Positions 7,369 to 15,382 are shown, counted from the first letter of the stretch. The stretch is 64,000 bases of DNA from Pseudoxanthomonas sp. J31 (GCF_000510725.1 NZ_AZNZ01000004.1:248001-312000); one strand, 5' to 3'. Made by a program: numbers and translations. The notes: generated from the letters alone by a model not told the origin.

Positions 7369-8894
7369 CAGTCCTCGTCCTCCAGTGCGTACGGTGCCAG
7401 CGGCGCGTTGGCCGGGCCGTTGAGCACCACGCCGGTGCGCGCCTCGAAGCGCGAACCGTGGCAGGGGCAGTCCCAGGACTTCTCCTCGCCGCTCCAGCGC
7501 ACCACGCAGCCCATGTGCGTGCAGCGCGCGCTGTACGCATGCACCGAACCATCGCCGGCGCGGTACACCGCCACCCGGTGCAGGCCGCGGCGCAGCACCG
7601 CGCCGGTGCCGGGGGCGATGTCGGCCACCTCCGCCACCTGCGCGGGCCGCACCCAGTCGCGGTACTGCAGCACGGCGTTGGCGTTCTCGCGCAGCCATTC
7701 GCCGCCGGCGCGCAGCGGCTGGCGGCTGGGCTCGTAGAGTTCGCGCCAGGGATTGTCGCGGCCCTGCACCAGGTCGGCGACCAGCAGCCCGCCCAGGGTG
7801 CCATGCGTCATGCCGTTGCCCGAATCGCCGGTGATCAGCCACACGTTGTCGTGGTGCGGGTCGGCGCCGATGAAGGCCAGGCCGTCGGCCGGCTCCAGCA
7901 CCTGGCCGGACCAGGCGGCATGGAAGGATTCAACCTGCGGGAAGCGCTCGCGGGTCCATTCCTGCAATCGCGCATAGGCCTGCGGATCGTCGTCCTGGCC
8001 GGTCCTGTGGTCCTCGCCGCCGACCAGCAGCTCCATCCATTCCGGATCGGCGGTCTCGCGCAGGCGCACGTAGTGGTAGGGATCGGCATCGTCCCAGATG
8101 AGCGCGTCGGGCACCGTGCCGGCGGGCACGCGCCCGGCGACCACGTAGGTGCGGTACGGCGCCTGCTTGGGGAAGGTGGCGGTGGTGCCGTGGAACGGCA
8201 CGTTGGCGGCGACCACCACGGCGCGTACGCGCAGCACGCTGTCGTCGTCCAGGTGCAGCACCGGCTCGTCGCCGCCGGCCACGCGCTGCACGTGCGCGCG
8301 CAGGAAGCGGCCGCCGGCATCGCGTACCTCGCGCGCCAGGGCCAGCAGGTAGCCGCCGGCGTCGATCCGCGCCTGGCCGGCGAAACGGATCGCCGGGCCG
8401 AACCGCGCCGGAAGTTCCTCGCCCGCCTCGCACCAGCGCACCTCCAGCCCGGACTCGCGCGCGGCCTGCATCTCCCGGCGCAGGCCCTCCGGCTCGCCCG
8501 CGTGCGAATACAGGTAGCCGGGCACGCGATGGAAGCCGCAGTCGGGCGCACCGTTGGCCAGGTCCTCGATCCAGTCGATCGCCGCCGCGTGGCTGGCCGC
8601 GGCCAGGCGCGCGCCGTCCTTGCCGTGGTGGCGCTGCAGCAGGGTGAAGCGGTCGTCCAGCGCGGAGGCCAGGTGCGCGGTGGTGCGCAGGGTCTCGCCC
8701 GCGCCCACGCCTCCGCGGTCGACCACCAGCACCTGCCTGCCCTCGCGCAGCAGGCAGGCGGCGGTGGTCAACCCTGCGATGCCGGCGCCCACCACCACCA
8801 CGTCCTGCACGGCGTCCGCTGCCTGCGCCTCGAACCAGGCGGCGGTGGCGTCGCCGATGGGCGCCCAGACCGGGATGGTGCGTGCGGTGGACAT
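7368..8894 (-). CDS. FAD-dependent oxidoreductase with C-terminal Rieske [2Fe-2S] domain
   Basis: A 508-residue flavoprotein of the DAO/GlcD-like amine oxidase superfamily. The FAD-binding dinucleotide motif is VVVVGAGIAGLTTAACLL at about residue 35, followed by a second FAD contact near LIWDDADPYHYVR. After about residue 410 comes a Rieske domain with the two ligand pairs CTHMGC and CPCHGS. Such fused proteins are widespread in soil bacteria; the Rieske centre presumably passes electrons to or from the flavin, but the natural substrate is unknown. No signal peptide is visible, so it is likely cytoplasmic. The start ATG is preceded by a GGAG-like sequence. A TTCAC box lies 52 bases upstream, shared with other genes of this block. 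Confidence 0.9.
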   Translation of the reverse strand: MSTARTIPVWAPIGDATAAWFEAQAADAVQDVVVVGAGIAGLTTAACLLREGRQVLVVDRGGVGAGETLRTTAHLASALDDRFTLLQRHHGKDGARLAAASHAAAIDWIEDLANGAPDCGFHRVPGYLYSHAGEPEGLRREMQAARESGLEVRWCEAGEELPARFGPAIRFAGQARIDAGGYLLALAREVRDAGGRFLRAHVQRVAGGDEPVLHLDDDSVLRVRAVVVAANVPFHGTTATFPKQAPYRTYVVAGRVPAGTVPDALIWDDADPYHYVRLRETADPEWMELLVGGEDHRTGQDDDPQAYARLQEWTRERFPQVESFHAAWSGQVLEPADGLAFIGADPHHDNVWLITGDSGNGMTHGTLGGLLVADLVQGRDNPWRELYEPSRQPLRAGGEWLRENANAVLQYRDWVRPAQVAEVADIAPGTGAVLRRGLHRVAVYRAGDGSVHAYSARCTHMGCVVRWSGEEKSWDCPCHGSRFEARTGVVLNGPANAPLAPYALEDED

Positions 8895-8933
8895 GCGGGG
8901 CTCCTGTGCGGCGGGGGCCTCCGCACCATCCGG

Positions 8934-8946
8934 CAGCCGGCGTGAA
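8934..8946 (-). promoter_or_regulatory. TTCACGCCGGCTG box upstream of FAD/Rieske gene
   Basis: Exact copy on the minus strand of the 13-mer found at 4630-4642. It begins 52 bases before the ATG. A shared promoter element or regulator site is inferred from recurrence and orientation only; no clear -10 sequence accompanies it. Confidence 0.35.
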
Positions 8947-8982
8947 CCCGCCGTCGTGCGCCGTCGGCGGGCAACCGGCCCC

Positions 8983-10281
8983 TCACTCCACGGGGCGGCC
9001 GCGTTCCTCGCCGCGGCGGGCCAGGTAGTTGTAGATCGTGCGCACGCTGATCCCCAGCGCGCGGGCGGCGGCGGCCTTGTCGTTGCCGTAATGGGCCAGG
9101 GTTGCGTCCACCGCGCGACGTTCCAGGTCGGCCAGGCTGGTGCCGACGCTGAAGCCGATGCGCGCGCCCTCGCCGTCCGCGGGCGCCGGCACGCTGCCCT
9201 GCGGCTCCACGTGCAACAGCAGCGAGCGCTGCAGCAGGTAGGCCGCATGCACGGCGGCGCGCAGTTCGCGCACGTTGCCGGGCCAGGCATGCCGCAGCAG
9301 GGCATGGTCGGCACCGGGGGCCAGGCGCTTGTCCTGGCCATGGCCCTCGTTGAGCCGCTGGATGAACAGGTCCGCGAGCACGACCACGTCCTGGCCACGC
9401 TCGCGCAGCGGCGGCACCCGCAGCGACAGCGCGCCGATGGCGTGGTACAGGTCCGCGCGCAGCAGGCCCTCGGCCACGCTGCGCGCGGGGTCGCCGGCGA
9501 CGCAGAACAGCAGGCGCGGGGGCGGGGCATCGACGGTGGCCGCCTGGCGCCCCTCGACCACCGCAAGCAGGCGTGCCTGCACATGCGGCGGCAGGCGCTC
9601 GGCAGCGTTTACCAGCAAGCTGCCACCGGCGGCGCGTGCGAACGCGCAGGCATGGGAGTCGGTGTCCGTTTCGCCAAACAGCGCCGCCTCCATGCGCGCG
9701 GCGGGCAAGGCACCGCAGTCCACCGCCACGAAGGCGCCTTCGCGGCCGCTGGCTGCATGGATGGCACGGGCCACGGCCGCACGCCCGCTGCCCGGCTCGC
9801 CGCACAGCAACAGCGGCGCGTCGCCTGCCGCAACGCGCAGCACCAGGTCCGCAAGCCGGCGCATGGCGGGCGAGCCGCCGGCCAGCTCGATGGCGTCGGC
9901 AGCCCCGCCCAGGCCCGGCCAGCTGCGCCGCGCGATGCGGCGCAGGACCGCCTGCAGCTGTTCCGGGCGGAATGGTTTGACCAGGTACTCCACCACCGGC
10001 GAGGCAATCGCGCGCACCGCGGTGTCGACGCTGGGACGGCCGGTCGCGACCACGATCTGGCCATGGCGCGCCAGGTCCAGGCCATCGAGCAGGTCCATGC
10101 CGTTGCCATCCGGCAGGGTCAGGTCCAGCAGGATCAGGTCGGTGGCGTGGTCGCGCACGAAGGCACGTGCTTCGGCCAGGGTGCCGGCCAGCTGCACGCC
10201 GCAGCCTTCGTCGGCCGCCAGCCTGCCCGCGGCGCGCGCGAAGCCGGCGTCGTCGTCGACGATCAGGACGGTGGGGGTCAT
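8983..10281 (-). CDS. NtrC-family response regulator with a degenerate AAA+ domain
   Basis: 432 residues in three parts. A receiver domain (about 1-120) has VDDD, the phosphoacceptor Asp in LLDLTLPDG, and KPF. A central AAA+ domain (about 140-350) comes next, and a Fis-type helix-turn-helix ends the protein (NDKAAAARALGISVRTIYNYL). The central domain departs from sigma-54 activators. The P-loop is GEPGSGR with Arg in place of the usual Lys. The GAFTGA loop that contacts sigma-54 is missing (the stretch reads LFGETDTDSHACAFARA). The Walker B position reads GGSLLVNAAERLP instead of hydrophobic-DE. An Arg-finger-like LRADLYH and the PLRER segment remain. It probably binds DNA but cannot be expected to remodel sigma-54 polymerase. 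No cognate kinase is adjacent. Confidence 0.88.
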   Translation of the reverse strand: MTPTVLIVDDDAGFARAAGRLAADEGCGVQLAGTLAEARAFVRDHATDLILLDLTLPDGNGMDLLDGLDLARHGQIVVATGRPSVDTAVRAIASPVVEYLVKPFRPEQLQAVLRRIARRSWPGLGGAADAIELAGGSPAMRRLADLVLRVAAGDAPLLLCGEPGSGRAAVARAIHAASGREGAFVAVDCGALPAARMEAALFGETDTDSHACAFARAAGGSLLVNAAERLPPHVQARLLAVVEGRQAATVDAPPPRLLFCVAGDPARSVAEGLLRADLYHAIGALSLRVPPLRERGQDVVVLADLFIQRLNEGHGQDKRLAPGADHALLRHAWPGNVRELRAAVHAAYLLQRSLLLHVEPQGSVPAPADGEGARIGFSVGTSLADLERRAVDATLAHYGNDKAAAARALGISVRTIYNYLARRGEERGRPVE

Positions 10282-10424
10282 GTGCGGCCTCGGGGGAATG
10301 AGTGCAGCATCGACCCCCACCGGTTAAGCGAGGGTAGGCGCGATCGCACGGCGGCGTCAAAGCGTGACGCGTGCAACCCGCCTGGCTGCCCCGCCGGGCG
10401 TGCGCCGGGCGGGGGGCGGGGCCG

Positions 10425-10727
10425 TCACTCGGTCGGCTGGGTGGGAGGCGGCGGATTGGTCGCCGGGTCGGTCGCCGGATCGGTGGTCGTCGGTACGCAG
10501 TTGGGATCGTTCTCCGCGCACGGCGTCGCCGGCGCATTGGGATCGGCGGGCGGCGGCATCGACGGATCGGTCATGGTCGGATCCGGCGTGGTGGTGTCGG
10601 CCGGGACGGTGGTGTCGGCGGGCGCCACCGTACCGGTGCTGGCCGGATCCACGGCGGGTTGTTCCTCGCGGCGGTCGCAGGCCGCGCAGGCCAGGACCAG
10701 TACAGCGCAAAGCAGGGGGATTCGCAT
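10425..10727 (-). CDS. Small Thr/Pro/Asp-rich putative lipoprotein
   Basis: A 100-residue protein with an N-terminal signal (MRIPLLCAVLVLACAACDRR). It contains a lipobox-like run ending in Cys, so membrane anchoring by lipidation is likely. The mature part is low complexity: repeated DTT, TDP and PPP units with one potential disulfide pair (PCAENDPNC). No enzyme fold is evident. A TTCAC box lies about 70 bases upstream. Similar short, disordered lipoproteins are common in this family and have no assigned function. Confidence 0.65.
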   Translation of the reverse strand: MRIPLLCAVLVLACAACDRREEQPAVDPASTGTVAPADTTVPADTTTPDPTMTDPSMPPPADPNAPATPCAENDPNCVPTTTDPATDPATNPPPPTQPTE

Positions 10728-10784
10728 GGCAGTCCTCCACGGATGCCGCACGTGCGGCCAGTGCATGAAACCCCGCCCGGGCTT

Positions 10785-10797
10785 TGGCCGGTGTGAA
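10785..10797 (-). promoter_or_regulatory. TTCAC-type box upstream of lipoprotein gene
   Basis: The minus strand reads TTCACACCGGCCA, matching 10 of 13 positions of the TTCACGCCGGCTG boxes at 4630 and 8934. It begins 70 bases before the lipoprotein ATG. Functional role is inferred from recurrence only. Confidence 0.28.
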
Positions 10798-10916
10798 CGC
10801 GCCCGCCGCGGTCCTGCAGCGCGTTTAACACAAACCTTAATCCGCTTTACGTGCCATGCACGGCGCGGGTCCGACAGTGCGCGTCCCGGCATCCATTGCC
10901 ACATCGCGTCCCGACC

Positions 10917-11084
10917 ATGCCCCGACCCCACCCCCCCGCGCGCAGCAGCGCGCTCGACCCGGCGCGGCTGCGCCGCCATCTTCCGGAACTGCTGCAGCAG
11001 TTCGTTCCCGACCCTTCGCCGCAACCGGCGCGTCCCGGCGCCCGCATGCCCGCGCCGGCGCGGCCTCCGGAGCGCCGCCGATGA
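10917..11084 (+). CDS. Small hypothetical protein
   Basis: Open frame of 55 residues, rich in Pro, Arg and Ala, with one potentially helical segment (LDPARLRRHLPELLQQFVP). It is supported mainly by position: its stop overlaps the ATG of the next small gene (ATGA), and it would be the first gene of a three-gene transcript ending with the isochorismatase-fold hydrolase. There is no recognisable family, and the composition is also what non-coding GC-rich DNA can give, so confidence is low. Confidence 0.35.
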   Translation: MPRPHPPARSSALDPARLRRHLPELLQQFVPDPSPQPARPGARMPAPARPPERRR

Positions 11085-11260
11085 ACCGCGACCAAGACCA
11101 GCCGTCGCCGTCGCGGCAACCGGCCCGGCGCGGCGAACAGACCGGCAAGCACGACAGCCGCGACCGCAACGATCCGGAGGTGCAACCGGGCGCGCGCAAG
11201 GGCCGCGGGGAGCCGCCGCACGTGAACCCGGAGCCGCCGCGTGGACGTGGCCAAGGATAG
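11081..11260 (+). CDS. Small hydrophilic protein
   Basis: A 59-residue, highly charged protein beginning MNRDQDQPSPSRQPARRGEQ, lacking Cys, Trp, Phe and Tyr. It is likely disordered, resembling the small hydrophilic stress proteins that accompany catalase and DUF892 genes. It is coupled to the preceding small frame by an ATGA overlap, and its last 20 bases overlap the GTG start of the isochorismatase-family gene, arguing for a compact operon. No known domain. Confidence 0.5.
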   Translation: MNRDQDQPSPSRQPARRGEQTGKHDSRDRNDPEVQPGARKGRGEPPHVNPEPPRGRGQG

Positions 11261-11819
11261 GCGGCGCAGGACCCCCGCCCTGCTGCTGGTGGACATGATC
11301 AACCTGTTCGACTTCCCGGACGGGGCAGCCATGGCCACCGCCGCACGCCGCATCACCCCGGCGCTGGTGCGCCTGCGCGCGCGCTTCGACCGCGCCGGCG
11401 CGCCGGTGATCCACGTCAACGACAACTTCGCGCAGTGGCGTGGCGAGTTCCGCGACCTGGTCGCGTCCTGCGTGGAAGCCGGCGGCATCCCCGCGGAGAT
11501 CGCCACCCGCCTGGCGCCGCAACCGCAGCACTACCACGTGCTCAAGCCCAAGCATTCGGCCTTCGCCAGCAGCGCGCTGCCGGTGCTGCTGGCCAAGCTG
11601 GGCGTGCGGCGCCTGGTGATCACCGGCATCGCCGCAGATTCCTGCGTGCTGGCCACCGCGCAGGACGCGAACATGGCCGAATACGGGACCTGGGTGCCCA
11701 GCGACTGCGTGGCCTCGCGCCAGCCGCAGCGCAAGCGCGAGGCGCTGTCGCTGCTTTCGCGTTCGCTCAACGCGCGCACCGTGGCCAGCAACCGCGTGCA
11801 CGGGCTGTTCCCGCAATAG
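11241..11819 (+). CDS. Isochorismatase-fold cysteine hydrolase
   Basis: A 192-residue member of the isochorismatase-like hydrolase superfamily. The three expected catalytic positions are visible: Asp in LLLVDMINLF (about residue 17), Lys in LKPKHSAF (about 105) and Cys in GIAADSCVLATAQDA (about 135). Family members hydrolyse isochorismate, nicotinamide, N-carbamoyl compounds or peroxide-damaged amides; the Cys-containing members are amidases. Substrate cannot be told here. The GTG start at 11241 overlaps the upstream small gene and sits close before the first conserved strand, so it was preferred over internal ATGs. The context of catalase and ferritin-like genes hints at stress or damage repair, which is inference. 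Confidence 0.85.
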   Translation: MDVAKDRRRRTPALLLVDMINLFDFPDGAAMATAARRITPALVRLRARFDRAGAPVIHVNDNFAQWRGEFRDLVASCVEAGGIPAEIATRLAPQPQHYHVLKPKHSAFASSALPVLLAKLGVRRLVITGIAADSCVLATAQDANMAEYGTWVPSDCVASRQPQRKREALSLLSRSLNARTVASNRVHGLFPQ

Positions 11820-11833
11820 CACCCACCCGCTAA

Positions 11834-11862
11834 GGGAACGGCCGCGCGCGCGGCCGTTTCCC
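11834..11862. terminator. Likely bidirectional intrinsic terminator
   Basis: A strong inverted repeat (GGGAACGGCCGCG paired with CGCGGCCGTTTCCC, one bulged T) lies between the converging isochorismatase-family and manganese catalase genes. The T-rich tail is short on both sides. It probably ends both transcripts. Confidence 0.6.
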
Positions 11863-11870
11863 GTTCCCGG

Positions 11871-12767
11871 TTACTTCTCCACCGGCGTGGTGGTGCCTGC
11901 GCCCGGGCCTGCACCGAGGTCGGCGCCGGTGACCGGATCCACGTCCGGCCGCGACGCGGTGCGCTCCACCAGCGCCTTCATCGCGGCCTTCTGGCTGGCC
12001 GACAGCTTGACCGTGGCCTCGCCGTCGCCGCCGTCGACCGCGGCCTGCTGCTCGCGGTCGGAAACCACCTCCCACTGCGGACCGCTGTTCCACGGGCCCT
12101 GGGCATCGCCAGGCCCCTGCGACATGTCGAAGTAGGTGTCGGTGAAGCGCGGATCGCCGGGCAGCTTGCCGGCCGGGAAGTTGTCCTGGATCGCGTACAG
12201 CGCCTTCTCGAACGACTTCTGGTGGGCGATCTCGCGGGTCATCAGGAAAGTCAGCGCGTCCTTGATCCCGGGGTCGTCGGTGACGTTGATCAGCCGCTCG
12301 TACACGATCTTCGCGCGCGCCTCGGCGGCGATGTTCGAGCGCAGGTCGGCCATCGGCTCGCCGATCGTGTCCACGTACGCCGCCGTCCACGGCACGCCGC
12401 TGGAGTTCACCAGCGCCGGCCCGCCGCCGTACAGGATCTGCTGGGTATGGCTGGCGCTGTTCTGGGTGAGGCTGCGCATCTCCATCGCCTCCTCCATGCC
12501 CTCGGAGAGCACGGCCTTGGGACCGCTGTTGAGCATGGCGACGATCGAGCCGATGATCTCCAGATGGCTCAGCTCCTCGGTGGCGATGTCGTAGAGCATG
12601 TCCTTGCGCCCGGGGTCGTTGTCGCCCAGGGCCTGGGTGAAGTAGCGCATGGCCGCGGCCAGCTCGCCCTGCGGGCCGCCGAACTGCTCGAGCATCAGCG
12701 TGGCCAGGTCCGGGTCGGGACGGGCGACGCGTACGGTGTACATCAGGCGCTTGTTGTGGATGAACAT
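11871..12767 (-). CDS. Manganese (non-heme) catalase
   Basis: Decomposes hydrogen peroxide with a di-manganese centre in a four-helix bundle. The 298-residue protein begins MFIHNKRLMYTVRV, as usual for the family. Metal-ligand motifs are visible: a Glu in QFGGPQGELAAAMRYF, the Glu and His in ATEELSHLEI, a Glu in NIAAEARAKIVYERL and the Glu-x-x-His in TREIAHQKSF. The C-terminal tail is long, acidic and Gly/Pro/Thr rich. Forty-six bases separate it from the upstream DUF892 gene on the same strand, and the two are probably co-transcribed. Manganese catalase paired with a DUF892 protein is a frequent stress-gene arrangement. Confidence 0.95.
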   Translation of the reverse strand: MFIHNKRLMYTVRVARPDPDLATLMLEQFGGPQGELAAAMRYFTQALGDNDPGRKDMLYDIATEELSHLEIIGSIVAMLNSGPKAVLSEGMEEAMEMRSLTQNSASHTQQILYGGGPALVNSSGVPWTAAYVDTIGEPMADLRSNIAAEARAKIVYERLINVTDDPGIKDALTFLMTREIAHQKSFEKALYAIQDNFPAGKLPGDPRFTDTYFDMSQGPGDAQGPWNSGPQWEVVSDREQQAAVDGGDGEATVKLSASQKAAMKALVERTASRPDVDPVTGADLGAGPGAGTTTPVEK

Positions 12768-12813
12768 GGGGGAAACTCTCCGTGGGACCTGGCGGGGGGG
12801 CTGGGTGGCGGCG

Positions 12814-13326
12814 TCAGCGCTTGGCGGTGACGCCTTCGGTGGTCTCGCGCGCGAGGAAGGCGAGGATCACCGACTCCTGGTGCTGCAGCAGCCAGTCGGC
12901 CATCGCTTCCTCTTCCTGCAGGATCTGCGCGCACACGGCGGCCACGTCCTCGCGGCTGGCCTCGCGCGCGGCGACCACCAGCGCGCGGTAGGACGCAATC
13001 TCCATGTGCTCGAACGCGTAGCTGATGCCCAGGCCCTTGGCGACCTCGTCGCTCATCATCGAGTTGCCCGCCGCGTGCATCGCCGCCATGGCGTCGGCGA
13101 GCATGCCGCGCGCCACCGGGATGCTGCCGTCCAGGCCACGGATGCAGGTCTCCAGGCGCTCGGACTGCTGCCGGGTCTCGGCGACGTGCGCCTCGATGCG
13201 GCCGCGCAGCTCGGGGTAGTGCTCCAGGCGGCCGGCCATGGCCTTGAGCATGGTCTCGGCTTCCTGTTCCATCGTGTAGGCATCCTGCAGCCACTTCAGC
13301 AGCCGCTCGGTGGTCGAACGCGTCAT
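12814..13326 (-). CDS. DUF892/YciE-type ferritin-like protein
   Basis: A 170-residue four-helix protein of the DUF892 (YciE/YciF) family. The first helix is TERLLKWLQDAYTMEQEAETML. Acidic and His residues in AHVAETRQQSERLE, YAFEHMEIASYRAL and QILQEEEAMADWL would form a di-metal site, as expected for ferritin-like folds. Members are associated with osmotic, oxidative and desiccation responses; a biochemical activity is not firmly established. The start ATG gives MTRSTTERLLKWL, the typical beginning. It probably heads a two-gene transcript with manganese catalase and is divergent from the histidine kinase gene across about 208 bases. Confidence 0.92.
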   Translation of the reverse strand: MTRSTTERLLKWLQDAYTMEQEAETMLKAMAGRLEHYPELRGRIEAHVAETRQQSERLETCIRGLDGSIPVARGMLADAMAAMHAAGNSMMSDEVAKGLGISYAFEHMEIASYRALVVAAREASREDVAAVCAQILQEEEAMADWLLQHQESVILAFLARETTEGVTAKR

Positions 13327-13411
13327 GTGTCTTTTCCCGTGATCGTGGCGGCAGGCGTGCCGCGGACGTCCGACCCTGCGCCCGTGCCGGTGCACGCCCC
13401 GTGTTACGTCC

Positions 13412-13426
13412 GTGCAGGGTTTGCAC
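13412..13426. promoter_or_regulatory. Palindrome GTGCA-N5-TGCAC in divergent control region
   Basis: A perfect inverted repeat, GTGCA-GGGTT-TGCAC, in the region between the DUF892 gene (minus) and the histidine kinase (plus). Same arms and spacer as the site at 4659-4673. It lies 86 bases upstream of the DUF892 start. A binding site for a dimeric regulator shared by stress genes is inference. Confidence 0.35.
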
Positions 13427-13457
13427 CGCCGGACGCCGGTACCGGCTCGGCGCAGCC

Positions 13458-13462
13458 TTCAC
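13458..13462 (+). promoter_or_regulatory. TTCAC box upstream of histidine kinase gene
   Basis: TTCACATCC on the plus strand, 77 bases before the kinase ATG, with CTATCTT about 23 bases downstream as a weak -10 candidate. It is included because the core recurs in gene orientation upstream of other genes of the block. Confidence 0.25.
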
Positions 13463-13534
13463 ATCCCTGACCGCCGGGCCCGCTATCTTGGGCGCGGGAC
13501 TTCACGCATCGATCACACCGGGGGCCCGCGCACG

Positions 13535-14916
13535 ATGCCGACGGAAAGTTCGATCATGGACACCACGCCCGCGCCGGCCGCCGGATGCGGGCCGGCCGAG
13601 GCCCTGCTGGAGTCCACTCCCGACCTGGCCTGCCTGTTCGACCGCCAGCACCGCTGCATCTACGCCAACCGCGCGCTGCTGGAGGCGCTGGGGCGCCCGC
13701 GCGCCGAAGTGATCGGCCGCTCGCTGCTGGAACTGGGCTACGCGCCCTGGGATGCGGCCATGCACGGTTCGGAGATCGACCAGGTGTTCGCCACCGCGCG
13801 CCGCCTGCGCGGCGATGGCCGCTTCCACGGCCCGCGCGGCGAACGCATCCACGACTACATCCTGGCGCCGGTGCTGGCCGCCGACGGCAGCGTCCAGGCA
13901 GTGGCGGCCACCATCCGCGACGTCACCGAGCGCACCGCGCACGAAGACGTGGCCCGCCGCAACGAACGGCGCCTGCGCGCGATCGCCAGTGCCAGTTCCA
14001 GCGTCATCTACCGCCTGGACCCGGACTGGTCGCGGGTGCAGGTGCTGGTCGGGCCCGGGGTCGAGAACCCGCCGCCGCTGTCGCGGCTGGAACTGCAGGC
14101 GGAGCACCTGCATCCGGACGACCACGCCCGGGTGGCGCATGCGGTGGCGCGCGCGCGCGAGGAAACCACGGTATTCGAGGCCGAGTACCGCTGGCTGCGG
14201 GGCGACGGCCGTTACCACTGGCTGGCCTCGCGCGTGGTGCCGGTGCGCGGCGACGACGGCAGGGTGCACGAATGGGTGGGTGCGACCACCGACGTGGAGG
14301 ACCGCCGCCGGCAGGAGACGCACCAGCGCCTGCTGCTGGACGAACTCAACCACCGGGTCAAGAACACCCTGGCGGTGGTGCAGTCGATCGCGGTGCAGAC
14401 CTTCGCCCGCACCGGCGCCGACCGCCAGGCGGTGGAACGCTTCCACGCCCGCCTGCTGGCGCTGGCCAAGGGCCACGAGCTGCTGACCGCCTCGCGCTGG
14501 AACGGCACCTGGCTGCGCGACGTGGTCGAGACCGCGATCGGCCCCGGCATGGGCCACGGCCTGGAGCGCTTCCTGATCGACGGCCCGCGGGTGTGGCTGG
14601 CGCCGCGGCCCTCGCTGGCGCTGTCGATGAGCTGTGCACCAACGCGGTCAAGTACGGCGCGCTGTCGGCGCCCGGCGGCACGGTGGCGATCCGCTGGGAG
14701 GTGCACGAGGAGGGCGGCCACCCACGCCGGCTGCGGCTGGAGTGGCGCGAGAGCGGCGGCCCGGCGGTCGTCGAGCCGCAGCGGCGCGGCTTCGGCACGC
14801 GCCTGGTGGAACAGGGCCTGCGCCACGACCTCGACGGCGAGGTCGTGCTCGCGTTCGAAGCATCTGGCGTAAGCTGCCACATCGACGTGCCGCTGGTGGA
14901 GGCAAGCACAGCATGA
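13535..14916 (+). pseudogene. PAS-PAS HWE-family sensor histidine kinase, frameshifted
   Basis: Two PAS-like domains (about residues 20-130, starting LLESTPDLACLFDRQHRCIYAN, and about 145-270) precede an HWE-type transmitter. The phosphoacceptor His is in LDELNHRVKNTLAVVQSIAVQT. The first frame runs to base 14872, but after LAPRPSLALSM (about 14625) the homologous sequence continues in another frame as ELCTNAVKYGALSAPGG to a stop at 14916, which overlaps the response-regulator ATG. HWE kinases normally read L-S-M-A-L-H-E-L here, so a deletion of about 10 bases would restore the frame exactly. It would also have removed the conserved N-box His. As sequenced, the kinase lacks a catalytic ATP-binding half. 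A sequencing or assembly error cannot be excluded. Short transmembrane segments are absent, so it was a cytoplasmic sensor. Confidence 0.85.
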
Positions 14917-15296
14917 GCGGGAACCCGCAACCGGTACGCGCGCTGGTGGTCGAGGACGAGTTCCTGTTGCTGGCGCTGCTGGAGGAACTGCTGCCCGACC
15001 TCGGCGTGGAGGTAACCGCGCGCGCACGCTCGGCCGAGGGCGCGGTAGCCGCGGCACGCACGCCCGAGCATTTCGACATCGCGCTGGTGGACGTGAACCT
15101 CGCCGGCGAGCAGTCCTACGACGCGGTGGACGCCCTGCTGGAGGCGCGCGTGCCGACGCTGTTCATCACCGGCTACGGCAGCGGCAGCCTGCCGCCGCGC
15201 TTTGCCACGCTGCCGGTGCTCAGCAAGCCGTTCGGGCGCGACGACCTGGCGCGGGCGCTGGCCGCGCTGTGCGGCGGGAGCCACGGCGCCGCCTGA
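14913..15296 (+). CDS. Single-domain response regulator (CheY-like receiver)
   Basis: A 127-residue receiver with no output domain. It shows the acidic pocket VEDEF, the phosphoacceptor Asp in FDIALVDVNLAGE, the switch Thr in LFITGYGSG and the Lys in LSKPFGRDDL. The ATG overlaps the stop of the preceding kinase frame (ATGA), so the pair was translated together, and the receiver is the expected phosphorylation partner. HWE kinases paired with lone receivers are common in such stress-associated clusters. With the kinase broken, this protein may now be orphaned or serve another kinase. Confidence 0.9.
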   Translation: MSGNPQPVRALVVEDEFLLLALLEELLPDLGVEVTARARSAEGAVAAARTPEHFDIALVDVNLAGEQSYDAVDALLEARVPTLFITGYGSGSLPPRFATLPVLSKPFGRDDLARALAALCGGSHGAA

Positions 15297-15304
15297 GGCG
15301 CGGG

Positions 15305-15309
15305 TTCAC
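15305..15309 (+). promoter_or_regulatory. TTCAC box upstream of disordered-protein gene
   Basis: TTCACGCCCCG on the plus strand, beginning 78 bases before the ATG at 15383, in the same orientation as the gene. It belongs to the set of similar boxes in this block; function inferred only. Confidence 0.25.
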
Positions 15310-15382
15310 GCCCCGCGAAGGCGCCGCGGCCGACCATGGCCGTTCCGCCGTACACGGCATGCACATCCGCCGAGGCGTATCC

